Shown here: in pieces, positions 28,082 to 35,963 of the stretch
How the letters are laid out: the number at the start of each line of letters is the position of its first letter
How positions within the stretch are numbered: position 1 is the first letter of the stretch
Assembly: GCA_963730115.1 (NCBI GenBank)
Contig: CAVSQM010000001.1
Location: forward strand, 124,001-188,000
Length of the DNA stretch: 64,000 bases
DNA from: DASQFQ01 sp963730115
GTDB lineage: Bacteria > Actinomycetota > Thermoleophilia > Solirubrobacterales > Solirubrobacteraceae
Direction: 5' to 3'
Made by a program: the position numbers and the translations under genes
The notes under the pieces: generated by a model
The model's database searches: none
The model's input: the letters and a program-made list of their open reading frames with translations, nothing else
Told to the model about the DNA's origin: nothing

Positions 28082-29047
28082 CTCGCGGCACGCGAGCGAG
28101 AGGGCGAACAGCCCCTCGGGATCCGTCAGCCATCGCACGAGCTCGAGCCCGGCGGCGCCGAGGTCGGCCCGCACGCGCTCGCGCGTGAACTTGGCGGAGA
28201 TCTCGGTCCGCAGCTCCTCGCCGCGGCCGAACTCGAGGTCGAGGTCGATCGCCGCCACGCGCACGGAGTGGGCGCGGCGGGCGCGCAGCCGCATCTCGAT
28301 CCATTCGCGCTGCTCGTCGAAGAACGCGACGTGCTCGAACTGGTCGAGGTCGAAGTCGGCGTCGAGCTCGCGGTTGAGCACGCGCAGCATGTTGAGGTTG
28401 AACTCGGCGGTGACGCCCTGGCTGTCGTCGTAGGCGGCCTCGAGCACCGCCGGGTCCTTGACCAGGTCGGTGCCGAGGAGGAGGAAGCTGCGGTCGTCGA
28501 GACGCGCGGCCAGCTCGCGCAGGAAGCGCCGGCGCGACCCGGGGGTGAAGTTGCCGATCGTGCCGCCGAGGAAGGCCACGACGCGCGGATGGCCGGGCTC
28601 GGGCGGCGGGATCTCGCCGAGGTCGTGCTCGAAGTCGCCGGTCACGCCGTGCACCTCGAGCCCTGGATAGTCGGCGCTCAGCGCCGCGGCGGTGTCGCGG
28701 ACCATGCCGCCGTCGACGTCGAACGGCACGTAGCGCCACAGCGTGCCGGCGCGGGCCATGGCGTCGAGCAGCACGCGCGTCTTCGCCGCGGTGCCGGAGC
28801 CGAGCTCGACGAGCTCGCTGACGCCCGTGGTCGCGACGATCTGGTCCGCGTGCGCCTCGAGGATCGCCCGCTCGGCGCGGGTCGGGTAGTACTCGGGCAG
28901 CTCGCAGATGCGGTCGAACAGCTCCGATCCGCGGGCGTCGTAGAAGTGCTTGGGCGGCAGCTCCTTGGCGGGGCGGGTCAGGCCGTCGAGCGCGTCGTCG
29001 GCGAGCGTGCTGCGGCGGGCGGTGGCGACGGCGCTCAGGCGTCCCAC
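28079..29047 (-). CDS. egtD: L-histidine N-alpha-methyltransferase (ergothioneine)
   Basis: Trimethylates histidine to hercynine, the first step of ergothioneine synthesis. LPPKHFYDARGSELFDRICELPEYYPTRAE is the EgtD N-terminal signature, cut here only by its length. ELGSGTAAKTRVLLDA binds SAM; FLGGTIGNFTPG and NMLRVLNRELDADFD are also typical. It is full length at 322 residues from GTG 29047, overlapping egtB by 13 nt; a CTG at 29038 (CTGA with the egtB stop) is an alternative start. It forms a two-gene operon with egtB. Confidence 0.93.
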   Translation of the reverse strand: MGRLSAVATARRSTLADDALDGLTRPAKELPPKHFYDARGSELFDRICELPEYYPTRAERAILEAHADQIVATTGVSELVELGSGTAAKTRVLLDAMARAGTLWRYVPFDVDGGMVRDTAAALSADYPGLEVHGVTGDFEHDLGEIPPPEPGHPRVVAFLGGTIGNFTPGSRRRFLRELAARLDDRSFLLLGTDLVKDPAVLEAAYDDSQGVTAEFNLNMLRVLNRELDADFDLDQFEHVAFFDEQREWIEMRLRARRAHSVRVAAIDLDLEFGRGEELRTEISAKFTRERVRADLGAAGLELVRWLTDPEGLFALSLACRE

Positions 29048-30261
29048 GCGAGCCTCACGCCGGAGAAGATCTGTCGCCGCTGGGGGAGGTCCCAGTTGCG
29101 GAAGCTGGGGGTGGCGACGCGCGCGCGGGTCGCCCACGAGCCGCCGCGGAGGACGTAGTAGCCCTTGCCGAAGAAGACCTCCGAGTACTCGCGGTAGGGG
29201 TGGGCGACGAAGCCGGGGTAGCCGTCGAACTCGGTCGCCGTCCACTCCCAGGTGTCTCCCAGCATGCCGAGCGGGATGCCCGGCGGACCGTCGGCGACCG
29301 GGTGGGGCCCGAGGCCGGTCTGGTCGAGGTTGGGACTTCTCGTGAACCGCTTCTGGGTCCAGGTCGCCGCCTTCTCCCACTCGGCCTCGGTCGGGAGCCG
29401 TGCTCCGTGGGCCCTGGCGAAGGCGTCGGCCTCGAACCAGGAGATGTGGACCACCGGCTCTGCGGGGTGCAGCGGCGCGTCGCCGTCGATGCGCCACTGC
29501 CGCCATCCGTCCGAGCCGGCGGCCCAGGCTTGGGGGTGGGTGATGTCGTACTCCTCCTTCCACGCCCAGCCCTCGTCGGACCACCACTCGCGGCGCTGGT
29601 AGCCGCCGCCCTCCACGAAGGTGAGGAAGGTCGCGTTGGTGATCGCGGTGCGGCCGATCCGGTAGCCCGGGAGGTCGACGGCATGGCGCGGGCGCTCGTT
29701 GTCGTAGGAGAAGCGGTGGTCAGGCGCGCCGAGCTCGAAGCGGCCGGCGGGAATGTGCACGGTCTCGAGGCCGGTGCTCTGGCGGGCCGTCTCGGCGCGG
29801 GGCGCGGGCGCGAGCCCGGGCGCGGTGGGGAGGCGCGCGAGCTCGATCGCCTGCAGCATCGTCTCGTTGTGCTGCTGCTCGTGCTGCAGCACCATCTCGT
29901 GGATCTCCGACGGGCCCTGGCGGTCGAGGATCGCGAGCGCGCGGTCGCGGACGTCGGCGAGGTAGCAGAGCGCCTCGGCCCGGTTGAGCAGCGGCAGGTC
30001 GCCGCGCACCGCCCGCGGGGTCTCGAACGCGTCGTACATGGCGGCCAGCTCGGGGTGCAGCAGCGGCTCGCCGCCGTGGCGGTGCACGAGCCACAGGTCC
30101 TCGTAGGCGGCGATGTGCGCGAGATCCCACGCGAGCGGGCTCATCAGCGGCGAGTGCGCGCTCTCGACCTGCTCGTCGGAGAACGGCGCCACCATCTCGA
30201 GCGTCCGGCGGCGGGCCTCGGCGAGCGCTTCGGTGAGCTCGGTGGCGACGGGGACGGACAC
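29035..30261 (-). CDS. egtB: Hercynine oxygenase (sulfoxide synthase) EgtB
   Basis: Non-haem iron enzyme joining a thiol substrate to hercynine with O2. The N-terminal DinB-like half has MSPLAWDLAHIAAYED (His ligand) and EMVLQHEQQHNETML (H-x3-H-x-E iron site). The C-terminal FGE-sulfatase half includes WFEADAFARAHGARLPTEAEWE and FRNWDLPQRRQIFSGVRLA. GTG 30261 sits 10 nt after TAGGGT and gives 408 residues; a TTG at 30270 lies too near that hexamer. EgtA, EgtC and EgtE are not in the window, so the thiol donor (gamma-Glu-Cys or Cys) is open. Confidence 0.93.
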   Translation of the reverse strand: MSVPVATELTEALAEARRRTLEMVAPFSDEQVESAHSPLMSPLAWDLAHIAAYEDLWLVHRHGGEPLLHPELAAMYDAFETPRAVRGDLPLLNRAEALCYLADVRDRALAILDRQGPSEIHEMVLQHEQQHNETMLQAIELARLPTAPGLAPAPRAETARQSTGLETVHIPAGRFELGAPDHRFSYDNERPRHAVDLPGYRIGRTAITNATFLTFVEGGGYQRREWWSDEGWAWKEEYDITHPQAWAAGSDGWRQWRIDGDAPLHPAEPVVHISWFEADAFARAHGARLPTEAEWEKAATWTQKRFTRSPNLDQTGLGPHPVADGPPGIPLGMLGDTWEWTATEFDGYPGFVAHPYREYSEVFFGKGYYVLRGGSWATRARVATPSFRNWDLPQRRQIFSGVRLAWDA

Positions 30262-30271
30262 GGGCCTCAAA

Positions 30272-30277
30272 ACCCTA
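30272..30277 (-). promoter_or_regulatory. -10 element (TAGGGT) of egtBD
   Basis: On the minus strand TAGGGT ends 10 nt before GTG 30261. Confidence 0.45.
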
Positions 30278-30313
30278 CGGAATCGGAGGGGCGTCCTTGT
30301 GACCTTGGCGCGA

Positions 30314-30574
30314 TCAGGCGCTTCGGCGCGCCTTCCGCCACACGTCGACCACCTCGCGGACGGTCGCCGTGCGGTAGGAGATCCGCGAGTCGAGCGGGCG
30401 CAGGCAGAGCTCGAAGCGGCCCGAGTCCTGCTGGTCGAGCTCGGTGACCAGCGCGTGGAAGCGGCGGCCCTTCTTGTCGACCTGGACGATGTCGCCGGGC
30501 GCGATGCCCTTCGAGGTCGTCCGCGGTGTCGGTGCGGGTGCTGCGGGGGTGTCTTCGATCAGGCTCTGTTGCAC
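30314..30574 (-). CDS. Small SH3-like protein, 86 residues
   Basis: From GTG 30574, an Ala/Pro/Thr-rich disordered start leads to GIAPGDIVQVDKKGRRFHALVTEL, a pattern of a small SH3/KOW-like barrel. It closes with a basic C-terminal helix (REVVDVWRKARRSA). This suggests nucleic-acid or protein binding, but I know no named family. It lies between menD and egtB on the same strand; its -10 (TAGCGT) includes the menD stop codon. Confidence 0.6.
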   Translation of the reverse strand: MQQSLIEDTPAAPAPTPRTTSKGIAPGDIVQVDKKGRRFHALVTELDQQDSGRFELCLRPLDSRISYRTATVREVVDVWRKARRSA

Positions 30575-30582
30575 GCTTCGGG

Positions 30583-30588
30583 ACGCTA
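30583..30588 (-). promoter_or_regulatory. -10 element (TAGCGT) of the SH3-like gene
   Basis: On the minus strand TAGCGT begins with the menD stop codon and ends 8 nt before GTG 30574. Confidence 0.45.
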
Positions 30589-32289
30589 GGTCCCGCCGCG
30601 GACGGACTGCACGACGGCTTGCGCGACGCGCGCGTGGAGGTCGCGGTTGGCCTCGCGGTCGGTGCGGACCTCGATGATGCCGGCGCGGTCGAGCGCGGCG
30701 CGGAACGCCTCGGGGGTCTCGACCCGCTGGTAGGGCAGGCCGTAGAGCGCGGCGGCGTGCGCGAAGTCGAGCCCGTGGGGGGTGGCGACGTGCTCCTCGA
30801 AGTCCTCGCCCTCCGTGGCCACGGGGAGGAAGTGGAAGATGCCGCCGCCGTCGTTGTTGAGCAGCACGATGGTGAGGTCGAGCTGCAGGCGGCGGGCGGC
30901 GAGCAGGCCGCCGATGTCGTGCGCGAGCGCGACGTCGCCGATGAGCAGGACGGTCGGCGCGCCGGTCGCCGCCACGCCGAACGCGGTCGAGACCGTGCCG
31001 TCGATCCCGTTGGCGCCGCGGTTCGAGAGCACCCGCGGCGGGCTGTCACGGACGGGGAAGAACGACTCCACGTCGCGCACGGGCATGGAGGACGCGACGA
31101 CGAGCGTGGCGTCGGGCGGCAGACGGACGCCGAGCTCGGCGGCGACGCGCGGCTCCGACAGCCCCTCCGCCCCCACCACGCTCGCGATGTCCGCGGCCGC
31201 CCTGCGGTCCGCTCGGATCCACGCCTCCAGCCACTTGCGGTCCTTGCGCGGCTTCTCCGGGGCCAGCAGCCGCGGGTCGGCGCTCACGATCGTCGCGACG
31301 GCTCCCGCGGGATCCTGCCACGCGTTCTCGGCGTCGAAGGCGATCTGGAGCGCGCCGTCGAGCCCGTGCAGCCACTGGCGCAGTGGCTTGGAGGTGGGGA
31401 GGTCGCCGAGGCGCAGGACGAGATCGGGCGCGTGAGCGGCCGCCCACTCCGGCTCGCGCAGCAGCGCGTCGTAGTGCGCGACCGCCGCCGGGCCGCGGCG
31501 GGCGCCCGACAGCGGGTCGGCGAGCAGCGGCAGCGCGAGCGCATCGGCGACGGCGGCCAGCGCCTCGCCCAGCCCCGGGTCGCGCTCGCTGCGGCCGGCG
31601 ACGATCACCGCGCGCGGGTGCGCGTCGACGGCGGCGCGCAGGCCGTCGAGCAGCGCCGGCGCGGGTGCGAGCTCCGTGCGCGGGCGCGTGATCCACGGCC
31701 GCCCGCCGGCGCGCCCGCCGCCGCCGGGCTCCTCGGCGGGGAGCGGCGCGTCGAGCACGAGCGGCTCGCGCAGCGCGAAGTTGAGGTGGACGGGCCCGGG
31801 GCGCCCGTCGAGCGCGGTCCAGTACGCGCGGCAGGCGAGCTGGCGCAGCCAGCGCATGCGCTCGGGCGTCGCGGAGTGGTCGTCGACCTCGAGGTACCAC
31901 TTGGCCGCGCTGCCGTAGAGCTTGACCTGGTCGATCGTCTGGCCGGCGCCGAGGTCGCGCAGCTCCGGCGGGCGGTCGGCGGTGAGGACGAGCAGCGGCA
32001 CGCGCGCCTCGTGGGCTTCGATCACCGCGGGCGCGTAGTTGGCGGCGGCGGTGCCGGACGTGCAGGCGAGCGCGGCGGGCCGCCCGGTCGCCTTGGCGAT
32101 CCCGAGCGCGAAGAAGCCGCCGCAGCGCTCGTCGACGTGCGAGGTGGCGCGGATCCGCGGCTCGCGCGCCAGCGACAGGACGAGCGGCGTCGAGCGCGAG
32201 CCCGGCGAGGTGCACGCCTCGCGCAGGCCGCAGCGCGCCAGCTCGTCGACGAAGGCGCGCAGGCCGAGGTACGTGTCGGTGGCTGGCAT
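30586..32289 (-). CDS. menD: SEPHCHC synthase (menaquinone)
   Basis: Thiamin-diphosphate enzyme adding succinic semialdehyde (from 2-oxoglutarate) to isochorismate. TSPGSRSTPLVLSLA and HVDERCGGFFALGIAKATGR (with the catalytic Glu) open the Pyr domain. TSGTAAANYAPAVIEA is diagnostic. The PP domain has GDVALAHDIGGLLAA and VLLNNDGGGIFHFLP. The ATG at 32289 gives 567 residues, normal for MenD. It is divergent from menH with only 13 nt between start codons. Confidence 0.95.
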   Translation of the reverse strand: MPATDTYLGLRAFVDELARCGLREACTSPGSRSTPLVLSLAREPRIRATSHVDERCGGFFALGIAKATGRPAALACTSGTAAANYAPAVIEAHEARVPLLVLTADRPPELRDLGAGQTIDQVKLYGSAAKWYLEVDDHSATPERMRWLRQLACRAYWTALDGRPGPVHLNFALREPLVLDAPLPAEEPGGGGRAGGRPWITRPRTELAPAPALLDGLRAAVDAHPRAVIVAGRSERDPGLGEALAAVADALALPLLADPLSGARRGPAAVAHYDALLREPEWAAAHAPDLVLRLGDLPTSKPLRQWLHGLDGALQIAFDAENAWQDPAGAVATIVSADPRLLAPEKPRKDRKWLEAWIRADRRAAADIASVVGAEGLSEPRVAAELGVRLPPDATLVVASSMPVRDVESFFPVRDSPPRVLSNRGANGIDGTVSTAFGVAATGAPTVLLIGDVALAHDIGGLLAARRLQLDLTIVLLNNDGGGIFHFLPVATEGEDFEEHVATPHGLDFAHAAALYGLPYQRVETPEAFRAALDRAGIIEVRTDREANRDLHARVAQAVVQSVRGGT

Positions 32290-32302
32290 CGTCTGCGGTC
32301 TC

Positions 32303-32980
32303 GTGCCCGCCGACCTCGTCCTCCTCCACGGCTTCACGCAGACCGGCGCGAGCTGGGACGGGGTGGTGCGCGAGCTCGCGGGACGCTACCGCGCCCTGGC
32401 TCCCGACCTGGGCGCCGGGCCGTGGGAGGCCGAGCTCGACCGCCTGTCGGCGCTCGCGCCGGAGCGCTTCACGCTGGCCGGCTACTCGATGGGCGGGCGG
32501 CTCGCGCTGGCGCTCGCGCTGCGGATCCCGGAGCGGGTGGAGCGGCTCGTGCTGGTGTCGGCGAGCCCAGGGCTGGCGGACGATGGCGAGCGCGCGGCGC
32601 GCCGGGCGGCCGACGAGGCGCTGGCGGCCCGGATCGAGGCGATCGGCGCCGAGGCGTTCGCGCGCGAGTGGGCGGCGCAGCCGCTGTTCGCCGGCCAGCC
32701 GCCCGAGGTCGCCGCCGCCGCCCACGCCGACCGCCTCCGCCGTAGCGCCGCCGCGCACGCGGCACAGCTGCGCGGGCTCGGAACCGGGGTCATGCCGCCG
32801 TTGTGGGAGCGGCTGGGGGAGCTGGCCATGCCGGTCACGCTGGTCGTCGGCGAGCGGGACGCGAAGTTCCGCGGGATCGCCGAGCGGATGGGCTTCCCGG
32901 CGGTCGTCGTCCCCGGTGCCGGCCACGCGGTCCACCTCGAGGCTCCCGCCGCGGTCGCCGCGCACCTGGCGGTGCCCTGA
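32303..32980 (+). CDS. menH: SHCHC synthase, alpha/beta-hydrolase
   Basis: Eliminates pyruvate from SEPHCHC after MenD. The 225-residue protein begins VPADLVLLHGFTQTGASWDG; AGYSMGGRLALALAL carries the nucleophilic Ser, VVGERDAKF the Asp, and PGAGHAVHLEAP the His. GFTQTG and YSMGGR are typical of MenH. Start GTG 32303 is set by the family N-terminus. Its position back to back with menD supports the role strongly. Any promoter must lie inside menD, because only 13 nt separate them. Confidence 0.9.
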   Translation: MPADLVLLHGFTQTGASWDGVVRELAGRYRALAPDLGAGPWEAELDRLSALAPERFTLAGYSMGGRLALALALRIPERVERLVLVSASPGLADDGERAARRAADEALAARIEAIGAEAFAREWAAQPLFAGQPPEVAAAAHADRLRRSAAAHAAQLRGLGTGVMPPLWERLGELAMPVTLVVGERDAKFRGIAERMGFPAVVVPGAGHAVHLEAPAAVAAHLAVP

Positions 32981-33007
32981 ACCGTTGGCGCACGAGCGAA
33001 CCGGAGG

Positions 33008-33013
33008 TACCTT
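33008..33013 (+). promoter_or_regulatory. -10 element (TACCTT) of the 75-residue gene
   Basis: TACCTT ends 7 nt before ATG 33021. Confidence 0.45.
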
Positions 33014-33020
33014 GGCCCGG

Positions 33021-33248
33021 ATGCTCCGGACCACCCGCACCGCGCGGCGTGGGCGCGCCGCGGCGACCTGGCTCGCGGAGTGGCGGCTGCCGCCGCCGGA
33101 GCGCCGTGCGGCCCGCTCCGAGCGGGCGGCGCTGCGGGCGCTCTCGCTGCAGCGCGACAACATCGAGCACACGCCGTGGGCGCGCGCCGCGGCGCTGGAG
33201 GCCGAGCGGCGCCGCGACGGCGGTTGCCTGCTCCTGTGGGATCCGTAG
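33021..33248 (+). CDS. Small Arg-rich helical protein, 75 residues
   Basis: MLRTTRTARRGRAAATWLAE... with a central charged helix (PPERRAARSERAALRALSLQRDNIEH) and the ending GGCLLLWDP. It has a strong leaderless-type promoter, and its stop codon (TAG) forms the -10 of the acetyltransferase gene that follows. Coding is supported by this placement more than by homology. Function unknown. Confidence 0.5.
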   Translation: MLRTTRTARRGRAAATWLAEWRLPPPERRAARSERAALRALSLQRDNIEHTPWARAAALEAERRRDGGCLLLWDP

Positions 33249-33251
33249 CCT
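33246..33251 (+). promoter_or_regulatory. -10 element (TAGCCT) of the GNAT gene
   Basis: TAGCCT begins with the stop of the small gene and ends 7 nt before GTG 33259. Confidence 0.5.
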
Positions 33252-33258
33252 GCGCGGG

Positions 33259-34101
33259 GTGCCCTGGCGCTTCAGCGAGGACGTCGAGCCCTATGCCCAG
33301 CGCGTCCTGCCGCTGCTGACCGCGAACCCGGAGCGCTCCTCGGTCGGCCTCACGGTCATCGACACCCTCCGCGCGGGCCACCGCTTCGGGGACGCGCCGA
33401 TGTTCTTCGGCTGGCTGGAGGAGGACGGCGAGGTACGCGGCGCCGTCAGCTGGACGCCGCCGTACGACCTCCTGCTCTCCGTCGTCCCCGAGCCCGAGCG
33501 GCTGGCGACCGCGCTGCGCGAGCACGGCGCCGAGGTGCCGGGCGCCAACGGAGACGTCGAGACCGTCGACCGCTTCGCGGCGGCGTGGACCGCCGGCACC
33601 GACCTGCAGACGAGCGTCTGGCTCCAGATGCGGCTGTTCGCGCTCGGCGACCTCGAGCCGCCCGACCCGCCGCCGCCGGGCGGCGCCCGCCCCGCGACGG
33701 ACGCCGACCTCGACCTCGCGATGCGCTGGGCGGACGCCTTTTGCGAGGAGCTCGGGCTGCCCGAGCGCCAGCCGGAGTCGCGCACCCGCGCCCAGATCGC
33801 CGACGGGCTGCTGTGGCTGTGGCAGGACGGGGGCGGCGAGCCCGTCGCGATGGCGATGCGCACGCGGGCGGCCGCCGGCGTGGCACGCGTGGTCTGCGTC
33901 TACACCCCGCCCGAGCAGCGCGGCCGCCGCTACGGCGGCGCGATCACCGCGGCCGCCTCCGCCGACGCGCTCGCGCGCGAGGCCGAGCGCGTCGTGCTGT
34001 TCACCGACCTCGACGACCCGGCGCCGAACAAGGTCTACCAGCGCATCGGCTACCGCCCGCTCAGCGACTTCCGGGTCGTCCGCTTCAACCCTCCCGGCTG
34101 A
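33259..34101 (+). CDS. GNAT-family N-acetyltransferase, two-domain
   Basis: A 280-residue acetyltransferase. The C-terminal GNAT fold is seen in VVCVYTPPEQRGRRYGGAI (acetyl-CoA pyrophosphate loop, R-G-R-x-Y-G-G) and VYQRIGYRPLSDFRVVRF. The N-terminal half (VEPYAQRVLPLLTANPERS, LGWLEEDGEVRGAVSWTP-like) is a second degenerate GNAT-like domain as in other predicted acetyltransferases of this size. Acceptor unknown. It starts at GTG 33259 and overlaps the convergent NYN gene by 17 nt. Confidence 0.8.
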   Translation: MPWRFSEDVEPYAQRVLPLLTANPERSSVGLTVIDTLRAGHRFGDAPMFFGWLEEDGEVRGAVSWTPPYDLLLSVVPEPERLATALREHGAEVPGANGDVETVDRFAAAWTAGTDLQTSVWLQMRLFALGDLEPPDPPPPGGARPATDADLDLAMRWADAFCEELGLPERQPESRTRAQIADGLLWLWQDGGGEPVAMAMRTRAAAGVARVVCVYTPPEQRGRRYGGAITAAASADALAREAERVVLFTDLDDPAPNKVYQRIGYRPLSDFRVVRFNPPG

Positions 34102-34462
34102 GGTCGTCAAGCCGGCGGCGGAAGCCGCCGGCGCCCTCGACCTCCGCGCCGAGCGCCTGCACCCGGCGGGCGAGCGCGGCGTCGGAGGTGACGACGCGCG
34201 CGCCGTCGGCGCCGCGGTCCTGCAGGAGGGCGACGATCTCGTCGTCGGCGGCGTCGCGGCCGCTGCGGGAGGCGACGACGACCTCGACGCGCTCGGCGGC
34301 CGGCGGCTCGCCGCCGTCGAGGACGACGATCACCGGATCGCCGGTCGTCTGCGCGAAGGCGTCGAGCTTCGCCACCAGCCGCCGCGTGGCACCGGCGCGG
34401 TCGCGCCACCAGCCGTCGGGGCGGGAGCCGATGACGTTGGAGGCGTCGACGACCCAGGTCAC
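34085..34462 (-). CDS. NYN/PIN-like ribonuclease domain protein
   Basis: A 125-residue single-domain protein starting at GTG 34462 (VTWVVDASNVIGSRPDGWWRDR). Acidic residues sit where PIN/NYN nucleases bind metal: VVDASN, VIVVLDGGEP, ADDEIVALL and RVVTSDAAL. This matches the YacP-like NYN group, which processes rRNA or mRNA in some bacteria. It overlaps the preceding GNAT gene as GTGA and ends the menB-A-C unit. Confidence 0.78.
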   Translation of the reverse strand: MTWVVDASNVIGSRPDGWWRDRAGATRRLVAKLDAFAQTTGDPVIVVLDGGEPPAAERVEVVVASRSGRDAADDEIVALLQDRGADGARVVTSDAALARRVQALGAEVEGAGGFRRRLDDLSREG

Positions 34463-34950
34463 CGGCCGACCCGCTCGTCGTAGCGGCGGAAGCCGCGCGC
34501 CTCGTAGGCGGGCAGCGCGGCGGGCGAGTCGAGCGAGCACGTGTGCAGCCAGACGCGCTCGGCGCCGCCGTCCCACGCCGCCCGGGTGACCGCGGCGAGC
34601 AGCGCGCCGCCGAGCCCACGGCCGGCGTAGCCCGGCAGGAGGCCGAACGAGGCGATCTCGACGTCGCCGCCCACGCGCACGAGCTCCGCGTAGCCGACGT
34701 CCTCGTCGTCGAGGGAGCCGATCCAGGTCCGGACGCCGGGTTGACCGAGGTGGGCGCCCCAGCGCGCGAGCCCCCAGCCGAGCCTGTCGGTCCACTGGTA
34801 CGGCTCGCCGACCCGGTCGTACATGCGGCGGCTGAGCGCGGGATCGGGGTCGGTGAGGAGGCGCGCCGCGAAGCCGTCGACCGCCCGCGCCGGGCGGAGA
34901 TCGCCCGGCGACGTCATCTCGAGGTACCAGGTGGTGATCGGCTCGTTCAC
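34459..34950 (-). CDS. GNAT-family N-acetyltransferase
   Basis: A 163-residue acetyltransferase from GTG 34950. EIASFGLLPGYAGRGLGGALLAAVTRAAW holds the V/L-x-P-x-x-x-G-x-G-x-G acetyl-CoA loop. VWLHTCSLDSPAALPAYEARGFRRYDE is the C-terminal GNAT beta-bulge region. The family style matches single-domain GNATs that act on small molecules or protein N-termini. It is coupled (GTGA) to menC upstream and to the NYN gene downstream; the link to menaquinone is only positional. Confidence 0.8.
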   Translation of the reverse strand: MNEPITTWYLEMTSPGDLRPARAVDGFAARLLTDPDPALSRRMYDRVGEPYQWTDRLGWGLARWGAHLGQPGVRTWIGSLDDEDVGYAELVRVGGDVEIASFGLLPGYAGRGLGGALLAAVTRAAWDGGAERVWLHTCSLDSPAALPAYEARGFRRYDERVGR

Positions 34951-35963
34951 GCGACCCCCAGCCCCGGCTCGCGCGGCACCCGGATCGCGCCCCGGACCGC
35001 GTGCAGGCGGTCGCCGGCGTCCTCGAACGCGGCCAGCGTGGCGAGGCCGTGCGCGGGGAGAGGGCCGCCCGCGGTCAGGCCGGCCGCGGCATGGACTGCC
35101 GCCGCGATCCCCGCCGGGCCGTCGTAGCTCGACGCCAGGTAGACCGCCGACCCGCCGATGCGCGCCTCCGCGGCATCGCGCAGCACGCCGGTGATCCCGC
35201 CGCAGCGAGCGATCTTGAGGCACACCGCATCGGTGGCGCCGGAGCCGGCGGCGCCCTCCTCGGCCGCCGTCTCGTCCATCGCCAGCGGCACGTCGACCTC
35301 CGCCCGCACCGCGCGCAGCGCCTCCACGCCGTGGACCGGCTCCTCGGCGAGCTCGATCCCCACCGGGGCGAGCGCACGCAGCGACGCGACCGCCTGGTCG
35401 ATGTCCCACGCCCCGTTGGCGTCGATCCGGATCGCCACGCGGCCGCCCACCGCGGCGCGCACCGCCGCGAGCCGGCCCGCGTCGTCGCCGACGCCGACCT
35501 TGACCTTGACCGTGTCGAAGTCGGCCTGCGCGGCGGCGGCCGCGGCCGCGGCGGCGCCCGCGCGGTCCTCGGCCCCGACGGTCGCGTTGACCGGGATCGA
35601 GCGCGCCGCCTCGACCGAGATCAGCTGCGCCACCGGCCGCCCTGCGCGCTTCCCGGCCAGGTCCCACAGCGCGAGGTCGACGGCGGCGAGCGCCTGCGGC
35701 AGGTCGCGCTCGGCCGCGCACGCCTCGAGCAGCCGCTCCTCCGGGACCTCCTGCGCGAGCACCCCGTAGGCGTCGAGCGCCGCCTGGACCGCCGCGAGCG
35801 GGACGCCGTCGTAGGGCTCCAGCGGCGCCGCTTCGCCGAGGCCGACGAGCCCATCCTCGGCGTCCAGCCGGACGCGGAGGAGGACCCGTTCGGAGAGCGT
35901 GCCCCAGGCGGCGTGCAGAGGCTCGCGCAGGCGGAGCGCGAAGGGCTGCACGTCGAGCCGCAT
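34947..35963 (-). CDS. menC: o-Succinylbenzoate synthase
   Basis: Enolase-superfamily enzyme that dehydrates SHCHC to o-succinylbenzoate. Catalytic Lys pair in FDTVKVKVGVGD; metal ligands in RIDANGAWD, ELAEEPV and AMDETAAEE; second Lys in CLKIARCGGITG. The 338-residue length is normal. ATGA overlap with menA above and GTGA with a GNAT gene below. Neighbouring men genes separate it from related racemases, which share the fold. Confidence 0.93.
   Translation of the reverse strand: MRLDVQPFALRLREPLHAAWGTLSERVLLRVRLDAEDGLVGLGEAAPLEPYDGVPLAAVQAALDAYGVLAQEVPEERLLEACAAERDLPQALAAVDLALWDLAGKRAGRPVAQLISVEAARSIPVNATVGAEDRAGAAAAAAAAAQADFDTVKVKVGVGDDAGRLAAVRAAVGGRVAIRIDANGAWDIDQAVASLRALAPVGIELAEEPVHGVEALRAVRAEVDVPLAMDETAAEEGAAGSGATDAVCLKIARCGGITGVLRDAAEARIGGSAVYLASSYDGPAGIAAAVHAAAGLTAGGPLPAHGLATLAAFEDAGDRLHAVRGAIRVPREPGLGVA

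Noticed and set aside
28079..29587. A 502-residue version of EgtD
   Set aside because: The extra N-terminus is the wrong frame of egtB.
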